A DNA stretch of 64,000 nucleotides from Ziziphus jujuba (Eukaryota; Streptophyta; Magnoliopsida; Rosales; Rhamnaceae): contig NC_083386.1 of assembly GCF_031755915.1 (NCBI RefSeq), forward strand, positions 5,645,501-5,709,500. Reading direction: 5' to 3'. Both the position numbers and the translations under genes were made by a program. Below the pieces are notes generated by a model. That model was given only the letters and a program-made list of their open reading frames with translations. It made no database searches and was not told the DNA's origin. Shown here one piece after another: positions 1 through 10,982 of the stretch. Every line of letters begins with the position of its first letter. Position 1 is the first letter of the stretch.

Positions 1-124
1 TGAGGTGAGATAGAGCAAGCAATTGTGCTTCCTAAACGACTTTACTTGTTTCTAGTCTATGTAATCAGTTATAAAGATCCGATTCATATTTGTATATTCT
101 ATAAAAAATGAATGGTGATTGCAG

Positions 125-287
125 ACATAGGCATCTACCAAAACCAATATTCAAGGCAGCTGCTCTCAGACGAACCATGACTGAAGCTCAGAGAAGAAAG
201 GAAGAAAAGAGGAAAAAACACAGTGCCCCAGGTAGTATTGCCACTGTGCCACTACCTAAAAGGAGAATCCTAAAAGTAGTTGAGTGA
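125..287 (+). pseudogene. DCAF13: SOF1/DCAF13 C-terminal exon, copy a
   Basis: The last exon of the WD40 protein SOF1 (DCAF13), a nucleolar factor of small-subunit rRNA processing. The exon follows an acceptor (gattgcag) and reads HRHLPKPIFKAAALRRTMTE, then a basic RRKEEKRKKHSAPG stretch, and ends RILKVVE before TGA at 285-287. This is the Sof1-like tail that follows the WD repeats in the family. Positions 1-60 match the intron in front of it in the other copies, so the preceding exon probably lies left of the window. No WD40 repeats are visible. The same fragment recurs four more times downstream, so it is most likely a duplicated gene tail and not a functional gene. If an intact gene lay to the left, this could instead be its true end; the window cannot exclude that. 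Confidence 0.75.
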
Positions 288-1151
288 GTTATGGACAGAT
301 TCTTTTTGGGGAGGGGTTGTGCGTTTTGTTTTTGTTACTACAATTATGTATTTCTAATTTTAATTGATAGTTCAATGGAAATAGGCATCAAAGATTTAAA
401 TTTTATTGACAGTTCGGAAATTCTTGTACTATTTTTGTAATCTTTGTTTCATTTTACTTGACCTTACCACTTACGAGTTTAGCCATAATTTCACAGCATA
501 TGTGCTATGTTCTAACAGAAAAGAAAGAAAACCTTTCCTCTCTCTGTTCCCAGAAAAACCTCCTTTACTAAGAGTGAATTAGTTTTGGCACATGGCATAA
601 AAATTTTAAAGAGTGAATTAGTGTTGGCGAATGGCATAAAAAATTTACTATGAACTTTACCAGATTTATTTTTATGTCCAAGGTACTATGACAGAAATCT
701 GCTTCTATTAATACATAGGAGAGAAATATACTATCATCTAAAACTACAAAATTGGCAGTATGTAAGAAGGAAGTTCCCATCAATCGGAAGGCATACTTTG
801 AAAGCTCCAATTTAAACCTTTACAAATCAAGAAATGGATATAAATTGAAAAATTCCACATGAATGGATTACAGCTAATGGTGAATGTTTCAGAGTACCAT
901 ATTTCTCTCTTCTTCTTTTTATATATATATATATATATATAATTTCAAAATACTTAAAAACTTCTATGACCTACCAGTCTTGCCAACTGTCAGTATTAAA
1001 TAAGTAAATAAAATTTCCAGATAATAAAGGCTAACCGCTAGTTTCTTTACCCAAAAAGAAAAAAATGGATAGCCATTAGTTTAGTACTTACAGCGGCAAC
1101 AGAAATTAATGTAGAGCAACAGTAATTATTGTTTCTTACAATCTTTGACAG
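288..1151. other. Decayed NLR 3' flank between SOF1 tail and ZIF1-like exons
   Basis: No gene recognised. Positions 290-1112 match the stretch 25172-25995 and, more distantly, 2745-3950, which is the 3' flank of NLR-1 on the - strand. It includes a (TA)n tract at 919-940. Homology with the second copy breaks at about 1112 and resumes at about 1120 with sequence equivalent to 27601, so roughly 1.6 kb present in the other copy is missing here. Confidence 0.5.
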
Positions 1152-1826
1152 TCTTCATTTATGGTTGACAGAGCTTTGGCTTCTTTTTACTGAGGGACTG
1201 GTGGCTGATTCGCTATGGTAAAAAACCAGTGACAAACAGGGACTATCTCAGTGTTAGTGTATACTATCTTGCCATTCATATGCAGTTCATTATGTGAAAC
1301 TTACTGTGGATTATTTACAATTCAGAACTATACATTTCTGAAACAATCTTGGTTGTTCATCTCACAGGGTAATTTTCAACACGCTTTTTGGCCTTAGTTT
1401 AAACTTTTGGATGACCATTGTTAGAAGAGTTTCTTCTTGGAAGCTTGAATGGTTTACTTGGGCCAATCAAGGTACCGTAGTGTTCTGTAATCATAATTGA
1501 TGGTTCCTCTACTGCTTCTCCTCTCTAGATTATTATTATTATTATTATTTTTTTTTTTTTTGAGTTTGTGTAATTGCTGAAGTGCTTCTAAGATTTTACA
1601 ATTAAGGGAAATAGCAAACCAACATATTCCATAGTGAAAAACATAAAATAGTTAAACTTTTCTAAAAGTTTTCACACTTTGAAAGAATTTCCCCAATATT
1701 GTTTGTGTATATCTCTCTCTTCCCTTTTTATGGTTGCAAGTATTAGTTTGATGTTTCTGGACAATTGTTATTCAGCCAGCAGAGAAGTATCCAAATATGT
1801 TTGGAAAAAAGTTCATAGTTTGGAAG
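1152..1826 (+). pseudogene. ZIFL: ZIF1-like MFS transporter, decayed exons, copy 1
   Basis: Three broken exons of a ZINC INDUCED FACILITATOR-like major-facilitator transporter, a vacuolar or plasma-membrane carrier family. Exon 1152 to about 1236 encodes SSFMV-RALAS followed, after a frameshift, by a VAD-RYGKKPV-like loop, the cytoplasmic motif between TM2 and TM3. Exon 1368-1471 encodes IFNTLFGLSLNFWMTIV and, after another one-base shift, a LLGSLNGLLGPIK reading, ending in AAG|GTACC. Exon 1776-1826 encodes PAEKYPNMF and ends GGAAG|GTAAG. Order and strand agree with the family. Frameshifts in at least two exons and missing intervening exons show that it is dead. The same exons occur at 27534-28305. 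Confidence 0.7.
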
Positions 1827-2368
1827 GTAAGTTTTGTTTTGGCATTTCTTCCAATAATGGATATACCATTGTATTTTCTAAACACACCTTAAGTTTCTAA
1901 CATCTTATCAAAATTCCAGGTGGCTTCTTGCCTTCAAAGTTTGCTCCATCCGCTTGTGGAAATGATGATTGGTGACATGGTGGCTGCTCTGCTCTCATTG
2001 CAGGGTGGAGCTGCTTGTAGCATCTGTATATTTCCTATTACTCTTGTAATGCTTCTTTGCTGATTTTAGGTTAACTTTTCATGTACAGATTTTATCTATA
2101 CTTTTGGTGGCAAGCTACCCCCATATGACTTGATAATTAGTACCGAGTCTACCCAACTTTGATATCATGACTTGAAAACTATTTTTCCTTTTTCTTTTAC
2201 GAGTGTATAGATTTTTGGTTTATATAGTTTGCAGTCAACAGATAATAGTTTTTGGAAGATGTTGAATAATTTCATCCCTTTGTTAATTTCTTTAATTCAA
2301 AATCCTTTTTTCTGTAATTACATGCTAATGCATCCTGTTCGAAACGTGAAACATTTGTTGCATTACAG

Positions 2369-2744
2369 CTTCTTCCAAGAGAAAAGAAGAGACATGAGTA
2401 TCATGAGGCTGTCAAGAATCGATACAATCACCTTCCTGAAGTCAAGCGCATTAAAAGGCAAGATAGAGCAAGCAACTGCGCTTCCTAAACAGCTTCACTT
2501 GTTTCTAGCATAATTAGTTACAAAGGTCCTGTCCATATTTGCATCTTCTGTAAAAAAAAAAAAAATGAATGGTGATTGCAGGCATAGGCATTTACCAAAA
2601 TCAATATTCAAGGTGGCTGCTCTCAGACGAACCATGACTGAAGCTCAGAGAAGAAAAGAAGAAAGGAGGAAAAAACACAGCACCCCAGGTAGTATTACCA
2701 TAAAGCCACTACGTAAAATGAGAATCCTAAAAGTAGTTGAGTGA
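2369..2744 (+). pseudogene. DCAF13: SOF1/DCAF13 last two exons, copy b (frame open)
   Basis: Exon 2369-2457 follows cattacag and reads LLPREKRRHEYHEAVKNRYN then HLPEVKRIKR. Exon 2582-2744 follows gattgcag and reads HRHLPKSIFKVAALRRTMTE through RRKEERRKKHSTPG to RILKVVE and TGA. Together they form the complete Sof1-like C-terminal region of a nucleolar rRNA-processing WD40 protein, with the joined frame open. The donor is AG|GCAAGA, so the intron would be of the GC-AG class. The WD40-encoding exons are absent upstream, where ZIF1-like exons stand instead. This is therefore a duplicated tail and not a whole gene, although it is the least damaged of the five copies. Of the bases between 1827 and 2368 only intron-like sequence is seen. 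Confidence 0.75.
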
Positions 2745-2745
2745 T

Positions 2746-3101
2746 TTGTGAAATAACGGTGCTTCTTGGTTGGCAGGAAAACTAAAGAATTGTTTGGAAA
2801 TCAAGAAAATCAGAAAGAAAAGTAAAGAGAGCTCAAGAGCGTTTCCATTTCATTAATCATAATAGACGAATTACACCAACTGTCTTGTATTTATACAGAA
2901 AACGAACTAATAACAAAATATATGCAACTGTCATATGATTGGCCAGCATTGAGTTTCACGGATTGATGAGTTGGCAAGACTGCTAGCTGTCAACCTTTTA
3001 TCAATAAGAAGATGAGCTGTCATAACTGCATGCATGACTTAGTTGAGCCACTTGTAAGAGACAGTTAAGCTGAAACAGGCCTCTAGAAGAATCTCAAACA
3101 G
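2746..3101. mobile_element. LTR-like insertion of about 355 bp next to SOF1 copy b
   Basis: The paralogous copies at 29241 and 35229 read straight from the SOF1 stop codon into ttatggac, whereas here about 355 bp intervene. The inserted block ends caaaca on the + strand and contains ttgtatttatacag, which resembles the leader region of copia LTRs read on the - strand. A clean target-site duplication was not found, so boundaries are good to about 5 bp and the class is an inference. Confidence 0.4.
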
Positions 3102-3934
3102 TTATGGACGTATTCATGAGGGGTTGTGCATTTTGTATTTGTTACCACAATTATGTATTTCTAATTTTTATTGATAGTTCAATGGAATAGGCTTCATAGG
3201 TTTAATTTTTATTGACAGTTCAGAAATCTTTATACCTTTTTTGCAATCTTTTTTGCTTTTTAGTTAACCGTTGGACTTGACTGTTTAGCCATAACTTCAC
3301 AGTAGATATACTATTTTAAGTTATTAAAGAACGGAAAAGAAAACCTTTCCTCTTTCTCTATAATCCAGAAAAAACCTTTACTTGAAGTGGATTAGCATTG
3401 GCACTTGGCATAAAAAATTTACCATGAACTTTACCTTATTTATGTATATCTGCAGGGTATATCAACGAAACCTGCTTCTGTTTACAAGAGAGAAATCTGC
3501 TATGATCTAAAAAACTATAATATATACTAAAAAGTTCATCAATAACTCATAAGCTTCAATTTAAATTTTTACAAATGAAATATGGAAATAAATTGAACGA
3601 CCTCACATTAAATGGATTACAACTATAGGTAATATTTCAGAGAACCACATTTTTCTGTCTCAAAATATCTAACAGGAAAATAACCCACATGGTGGTTTTT
3701 ATTTGAAAACAAACTTTTGCATTAGAGGTAGAAATGGGTAATGCACAAACTTAGAACTTCTATGACCTTGTTATCTCTTATCCCTTACTAGTCCACCTAC
3801 CAGACCTCCTAACTGTCGATATTCAGAATGGTCAACCAAATTAATTTTCCTGATAATAAAAGCTAACCATTAGTTTCTTCACCAAAAATAAATAAATAGA
3901 TAAAGAAAAGGCTAACCACTAGTTTGATACTGAC

Positions 3935-4366
3935 GGCTGCAACAGAAATTAAGGTCCAAGTTTTGAATGATTCCAGTCAAGGAATATCCTACCTGCACTT
4001 AACACAATTACAATGTACTTGCTCATAATCTCTGAACCTTTTCTTGGTATTGAACTTCATATGATGTATCTGCATACTTCCATTGGTCTTTATTAGTTAA
4101 TTATGTGATATAAGGTAAGAGTAAAGTGTATTTGGTCCTAGTAACAATAACAAGAATAACATCGATAATAAAGTCTTATGACATATAATCCCCATTGTGC
4201 AGATTAGAAACAATATGATACAAAAATTTGTGACAAATAAAAGATTAAAGGCTTTCACGATCATTTCCCAAATTTACTACGTCTAATACGAAAGAATCGA
4301 CTAAAAAGTTTGTCATACTCATACCTTTGATTTTCTGCTAATAGTTTTGACTGTAGTGTATGAGAT
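3935..4366 (-). other. NLR-1 3' untranslated region with a predicted intron
   Basis: After the NLR-1 stop codon the - strand continues to a donor-like AAAG|GTATGAG at 4325/4324, and an acceptor (aagtgcag) opens a short exon at 3992 that ends at about 3935. In the copies at 33.25 kb and 36.07 kb the matching donor is GTAAGT. The same arrangement is kept in every block, including those that have lost their coding exons. It is therefore likely to be part of the ancestral transcript. Splicing is predicted, not demonstrated. Confidence 0.45.
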
Positions 4367-7300
4367 TCATCCTTGGTTGTTCAGCCATAGCTTCCTTGTG
4401 GCAGCATTAATGTCACCCTCTACTAACTTTTGCATAGGGTAAGAACTGAATTCATCGTTGTCAAAATGTAATTCTCTATCATCATCTAAATCAATGTCAT
4501 TCTCCATAATTTCAGTAGAAATCTCTTCATGAGCTTTATCTTCATCTTCATCTTCACCTCCATCTTCCTTTATAGATAGTATTAATTTCTTCAATTTTGG
4601 AGCGCTTATATTTCCCTCACAAAAACTGACCATCTGAGGGCAATATTTGAAAATTAACCTTTGCAAATTTGGAAATCTCATTACACAATTCCCTGAATAG
4701 AAACTACCGAGGTTTTGTAGATTACTAAGTCTCAACTCTTCCAGCCGATCAAAAACAATTTCAGTACCCTCCTCTGTTTCACTTCCATTATAATCTGCTA
4801 TTATTTGAATCATCCTTTCGCATTTTCCTATCATCATTTCTCTCAGTTGAGTCAGACTTTTAACTGCTGATGGTGTGAACAAATATTCCATTCCATGGCA
4901 TTCTGACACTACCAGACACCTTAAAGCTTGGAAAGATATTGAGGCTGGGACTAGATTCTTTAACGTATGGCATTTGACTACAAATAAATGTTTCAAATTC
5001 TGGAAGGCTCTTCCTGCAGGATGGTAATTTTTCTTCCATGAATCCATCAAACGATCAGTCAGCTCAATTAGAATTAGTAATTTCAAACAGGGAAACATTC
5101 CGGCTTGTTCTTGATCATCCTCATTTAGACCTTCATGATCAATTTCATATTGACAGTTCCACATTGCTTCCTGGGCAACCATAATCCGCTTCAAGATCAA
5201 TATATTCAACCGAGGCAGCTTCCTAATAGAATCTTCAATTTTAAGTTTTGGACAATTAGTTATCCTCAGTCTAGCCAAGGATGAAAACTCCGCCCAACTT
5301 TTGGAGCAAAATCGTTTCAAGTTTGGGAGATCATCAAGCACTAAGAACTTAAGATTGGGAAGCAGTTCTTCTTTTACCATCCTCTCTTTGTCATTTATGG
5401 CTAGTACATCTTCCATAACACTGCATCCACGTACCTCGAGGTGCTGAAGCCTTACAATGTTTCTGGCCATATCAAAAGACAGGAGATACTTCAAACTATT
5501 GCAACCATGTATCTTCAAGTTTGTTAGATTCTGCATGTTAAAGTTTTCTGGAGGATGGTCTGGCAATAACTTTTCGGAGTTCAGGGTGGACAACTCCAAA
5601 TCCTTCAAGCTAGGCAATGCAACCTGTAGGGAATAATTATTCATCAATATCTCGACTAGCTAGTAAAAATGCTATTCAATATTCATCACCAACTATGTGG
5701 CAGCTGATGTGGGTGGTGGATCACATACAAGTGCTATATATGAGGTGCTTTTCTCATAATAACCGACATGTCAGCTGCCATGCGACTGGTATTTATCACT
5801 ATATTATGATGTATTCTTCAATTGTACCTTTATATAGCTAGATCTAATATGATTTCAGTTAAGGTCTAAAAACAAATGGCTAATTAAATTTCGATTTAAT
5901 TTTTTGAATAACAGAAACAAATATATATCATGCATGTGAAGATAACTATATAGTACTAGCAAGAGTACGTTAACCTGCTTCAAAATTGAATAATCAAGAA
6001 TTCAGAATTTTAATTAAATTAACAACAAGAAGTCAGAAATTTAGAGAATCAATCGTACCATAGGATAAAAAAAAGGCAGGGGGCGATTCACATCTAACAA
6101 CGGCTCCTCCTCTTTCCTGTGACCAGTGAAAGTAGCTTCCAATTTTGAAAAAGGGAAATGAGCAAGATTCGGAGAAGATTTTAATATCAAGGAACGTAAA
6201 TGAGGAAACTCAATCTTCGCCAAGATTCTGTAGGGATGATCATCTTCCATTCCATAAGTAGCTATCTCACTCATCATCTTACAATTAATAACTTTGATTT
6301 CCTCAATGTCTCTGACACTGGATGATGACAAGAGATTATTCAATCTTTCACAATCTTTCACTCTTGCAACTCTTAATTTGCCAAAAGAATTTATTAAGAG
6401 TTCACCATGCCATATCCTTTCCAATTTCTTTAGATTTTCAAGATGTAATGACTCCAAACTTGGAAAGAAAGCATTCTGAGAATGATATCTCTGATCCATG
6501 GAATTAATGATGTATTGCATTTCATCATTATTCACAATTTTTAGATGCTTCAACTCTGGAAAACCCTCTCTGTCTAATTCGTGTATAACATTGTTCAGAC
6601 CGGTAGATCCATACAGATTCAAAACTTCTGACCTTTTCAGTAAGGCTTCAAGACCATGACATTCTGGAAGTCTGCTTATATTGAGCTCAATTAGTTCCAA
6701 TTTTCTCGAAGTTGGCCTTCTGCTATCAAAGGAATAGTCCAAGTATCTTGGTCCTTCTCCTATTAATATGTCGTATCTCTTCAAGTTCACAGTAAACAAG
6801 CCTTTTGGCATAACATGGACATCCGGTATGTGTAAATGTAAAGTGGTCAGCCTAGATAAATTCTTTAACTCCACAAGACTAGCATTTCTTCTTCCAGAGT
6901 GGTCTCCTTGAATATCCCATCTTGTAAAGCTCCCGAGCATATACAGTTCTTCTAAATGTACTAAATTTGATATGACATTGCATTCAATCACCTCAAGCAT
7001 GGAACAGCAGCTCAAATTTAATAATTGCAGACGAGTCAATTGTCCTATTTGTCCCGGAAAATTACTAATTTTGGAATATGCAAGGTCAAGAATTTTTAGA
7101 TTCCTTAATTCTCCAATTAAAGCCACATCTTCTATCTCACAGGAATTCAAAAACAGAGTATGGAGATTTTTAAGGAATTCAAAGGATGAAGGTAACGGTT
7201 TTAGACATACAGAAGTCAAATCTAAAACTTTAAGCTCCTTCATTGCTTCAAAAAAATGGTTTGGGATTTGTAAGTTTGGATTCTTGTGGAAAGATCGATT

Positions 7301-8929
7301 GTGGACATAAAAAAACTCAAGTTGCGGACACTCTAAGCTTTTTGGAAGTTGATGAGCATCATCCTCAAAATTCGGAAGTGAAATTGCAGTTGCAACTTTG
7401 AGTTTTTTACTGTTTTCCAGCTCAGCGGCATTTCGAAGACAAAGCATATTGTGTTTTTCAGATCCAATTAAGATGACAACATCACGAACTACGTCATGCA
7501 TTTTGACTCTGCGCACCGAATCAGCATTCAACAACAAAGAAGAAGCCTTCAATTTATCAATCAGTGTAAGTACCTTATTTCTTCCATCTTCCAAGTTTGT
7601 GATGCTCTGGAATGGTTCCAGCCCCATAGCACATCTCAACAAGTCCTCAATTTCTAATCCCGAATCTCCAGAATATATACCAAGAATCAAGAGTAATGAC
7701 TTTGCTTCATTACTTTCCAAAAAGTCATAACTCAACTTTATACTCGAATAAACTTTTTTGTTCATGCCTTGGATGTTAGTTGGGGCAGATGTTCTTAGCT
7801 CTTGCAAGGCATTACTCCAAATAGGGTAGGCTTTCTTTTTCAACGCACTTGCAACCGTCGCAATGGCAATTGGTAAACCTCCACATTCTTTGACAATCTC
7901 AGTCGCCAAAGCCTGTATATCTTTGTTTTGGATTGATTTATCACCAACTATTTTGTCAAACATAGCTTTTGCTTCATCCGAGGGTAAATCATCAATGGGG
8001 AAATTCATAGCAGCATCCATATCATTACATACCACATCTAGAGATCTAGAGGTGAGAAGAATCTTAGAGTCATTTTTACTATCATTTCCAAAAGCTATCC
8101 CAACTTCATACAACTCCAATTTCTCCCAGATGTCATCTATGACTAGTAACATCTTCTCTTCTCGCCCCAGTTGCTGACGTAGTCGTTTTGCTCTTACATT
8201 TTTGTCGTCCTCATTATCACCAAACTTTAGACCTAGCTGATCTGCAATTTCTTTTTGGATCTTGTGGGGGTCCGGAGTTTGAGACACAGCGACTATAACT
8301 ACCTTTTTGAATAGCTTGTCATCCTCAACAGCTTTTCTGGCAACTTCTTTAGCAAGCATGGTTTTGCCAACACCGCCCATACCATAAACTCCAATCATCT
8401 TGACATCAGGATTCCTTAATGCCTCCATAATTCTGTTGAAGGTGGAGGTTCTTGATTGGAAAATCATGTAGCCTCCTTTGGTCATATCAATGGCAGCCGA
8501 CTGTGGTGCGACGCGATAAGAAACCTTTTGGAATAATGTGTTTGCTCGTTGCATTTCAGTACCAGCAGCTTCTGCCAAGGAGTTTGCTATCTTGCTGAGC
8601 CGCCTTCGTGATACCAAATTCGGAAACAACTTGCTTGAACACAGAGGCTTTGCGTAATCTTCATCTCTAAAAAATTCATCATTAGCCTTTTCAATGATCC
8701 CAGTTACTCCATTCATCCACTCCTCCACAGCACCTTCGATTTCTTCGCCATTTTTTCCAGCCTCGTCAACAGAGTGCTGCAGCCTTTCATTTTCACCTTT
8801 CAAACGCAGAATTTGAGACTTGAGGTTGTTTACATTTCTTTTGTAGTGATAGATATTGCTGAATTCACTGGCAACTGGAGCAAATGTACCCTCGCTAATT
8901 TTTGTAACAATGGCAACGAGACACTCCAT
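4367..8929 (-). CDS. NLR-1: intact CC-NB-ARC-LRR resistance protein
   Basis: Cytoplasmic immune receptor of the RPS2/At4g27190-like coiled-coil NLR class, two coding exons: 6059-8929 and 4367-5623 (957 + 418 codons). The first exon ends CCT-ATG|GTACGA and the second opens after ttccctacag, both in phase 0. Visible in order: coiled coil (about residues 28-75), P-loop GGVGKT (about 185-190), kinase-2 LLVIDDIW, RNBS-B ILLTSRS, GLPI, MHD inside VKMHDVVRD, then leucine-rich repeats through both exons, an acidic DEDED stretch and the tail KLWLNNQG. I start at 8929 because a tttttacag acceptor lies 10 bases upstream; the longer open frame beyond it is intron. No stop or frameshift was seen. Length is normal for the class. 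The effector recognised is unknown. It is a close paralogue of NLR-5. Confidence 0.88.
5624..6058 (-). other. Intron of NLR-1
   Basis: Intron of about 435 bases, with donor ATG|GTACGA and acceptor ccctacag on the - strand. The corresponding intron in NLR-5 is 37736-38163 and is alignable through most of its length. Its first part also remains beside the orphan exon NLR-3 (31736 to about 31925), which shows that NLR-3 was once part of a two-exon gene. Confidence 0.75.
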
Positions 8930-9539
8930 TGCTGATTTTCTGTAAAAACCAAACCAAACCAAACCAAACCAAATCATCACAGCAAATGGAAGCATGTACA
9001 ATAGAGAATTAGTTGTCATGTCTGTCAGTCACAAGAATTATACGTTTTAAGCTATATTATTTTGCTTATTATTTGCTAAATACATATATGTTTAAAAGTG
9101 TGGAATTATATGCAGTTCTTATGATTTCTTACTTTTAGGTAAAAATTGAGGAACTATAGAATTTCAACTCAAATAGACATCATTTGGAGCCTAAATCCTA
9201 GTCGATTCAAAGGATATTTGAAGTCGAAAAGAGAAGAAAGGAAGCTTCTGTTTGGTTTTAATATCCTACCTAGTTGTGGAGAAATGGCGAGTAGATAAAG
9301 GAGGAACTTTCCTCAATTAAATGATGATCAAATTAAAACCTAGATTAGAGAAAGGAGAGTTATTTTCCTTGGTGAATAATTAGACTTAAATGGCAGCAAG
9401 CATGAGAGAAGGAAAGTTTAAATTTAAGTGCTGTATCCAATGAGGGTTTAGCGAAAGCAAAGTGCAGCACATGCACTCTTTGGCTTTTCAACATGATTTT
9501 AGGCAACTCAAGGCGAAATTGGGTTGTAAGCCACTTCTC

Positions 9540-9569
<30 letters not shown>

Positions 9570-9571
<2 letters not shown>

Positions 9572-9774
9572 GCGCCAGTTCGGCCGCACTATAAAAGAAA
9601 CACATTATTTTCTACACACAGCACACAGATTTTAAGAGAAAGTTTGGGAGCAAAATTTAGGGTCTTTAGCATTGAGAAATGGCAGCAGAAGAAGGAGACA
9701 GCAGCAAGGATTGGCCATCTCCTGTTTTCTTCTTCAATTTTTTCTCTTCTTTTTCTTTAATAATTTATCTTTAA
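9570..9774 (+). promoter_or_regulatory. Promoter-like stretch and 31-codon ORF, possible truncated gene start
   Basis: A TATA-like ctataaaag lies at about 9590, after a (TA)n run at 9548-9571. About 90 bases further on is an ATG in good plant context (gagaaATGGC) at 9679. The frame reads MAAEEGDSSKDWPSPVFFFN and stops at 9774. Just beyond, at about 9795, the fold-back element begins, so this may be the 5' end of a gene cut off by that insertion, or a chance ORF. No family was recognised. Positions 9020-9570 hold nothing else I can name. Confidence 0.25.
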
Positions 9775-10982
9775 TTTTAGGGTTAACTGCTGTTTAGTAC
9801 TATCAAGTTTTAGGATTATGCAAATTCAACCTCAAAGTTTAGAATTGTTTGGAATGAATCATAAAGTTTCAAATTTGTTACAAAATCAATCTCATTTATC
9901 TGTTAGATGACATCAGCATATTGATATCATACTAACATAATAATTCATTTTTCAACAAAAAAATTATTTTTCAACAAAAATAAATTTTTTATTTTTCAAT
10001 TTTATATTTATGGTTTTTTATTTGAACAATTGTATCTGTTCCTATTTTATTTGAATTACAATTTCAAAGAAATTAAATATTTTCGAACTTAAAATTTAAC
10101 CGAAAAAAAAATAAAAATAAAATTGGAATTTTCAGTCTAACAAAAAATTGTTATTAAACCAAAAATTAAATAAAATAATTTTACTAGACTAAAATATAGT
10201 AATAATTTTTATGCCTAAATCATAAAAAAAAAGGACCAAAATTACAAATATAAATAATAGACCAAAATTATACAAAAATAAAAATAAAAATAAAACTATA
10301 ATTTTTGCTCTAGAAAAAATATTTCTATTAGACCAAAAATTTATAATAATTTTTAAAACCGAAACCATTAAAAAAACAAAAATTAAAAATTAAAATTAAA
10401 ATAAATTTTTGTGCTTTTTTTTTTGTCTAATATAAATAATAAAAATAAATACATTATCATTCATTTTATTTTTATCATTTTTATTTTTATTTGGTCTAAT
10501 AATTTATCTTTATTATTTTAAGATCCTTATCTTTTTAAGCAAATATGATTGCTCATTTTTGCTTGTAGAATCAGGTAATTTATTTTCATTCTAATTATGA
10601 TATTTCTATGGTTGTTCATTCCTTGTAGAATCAAGTAATTTGCAAGTTAGTATCGCCTTTTTTTTTTCTTTTCTTTTTGAAGCAAAATATAAAAAAAAAT
10701 CATAAAATTAAAATTTTTTTTTAAATTTTGGATTAGTTTTTTTATGGCCTACGTGTAACAAATTATTATTAATTTTTGGTCTAATAAAAATATTTTTATT
10801 GGACCAAGATTTCAATTTTATTTAAAATTTTTATCTTTGGTTTAATTTTAGATCCAAAAATATTTGATTTCTTTGAAATTTCAATTTAAATAAAATAGGA
10901 CTGCATACAATTTTTCAAAAAACCAGAAATATAAAATGGAAAAATAAGAATTTTTTTTTTTTTTTGGTTGAAAACAAATTAT

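Noticed and set aside
1690..1775. CLCISL-like peptide in front of the third ZIF1-like exon, resembling a later segment of the transporter
   Set aside because: It precedes PAEKYPN instead of following it, lies in the polypyrimidine end of an intron, and is not preserved in the copy at 28150.
8930..9019. Hydrophobic 30-residue N-terminal extension of NLR-1 (MTTNSLLYMLPFAVMIWFGL...) that looks like a signal or membrane segment
   Set aside because: It is the 3' end of a leader intron: a tttttacag acceptor stands between it and the conserved MECLVAI start, and the paralogues have unrelated sequence there.
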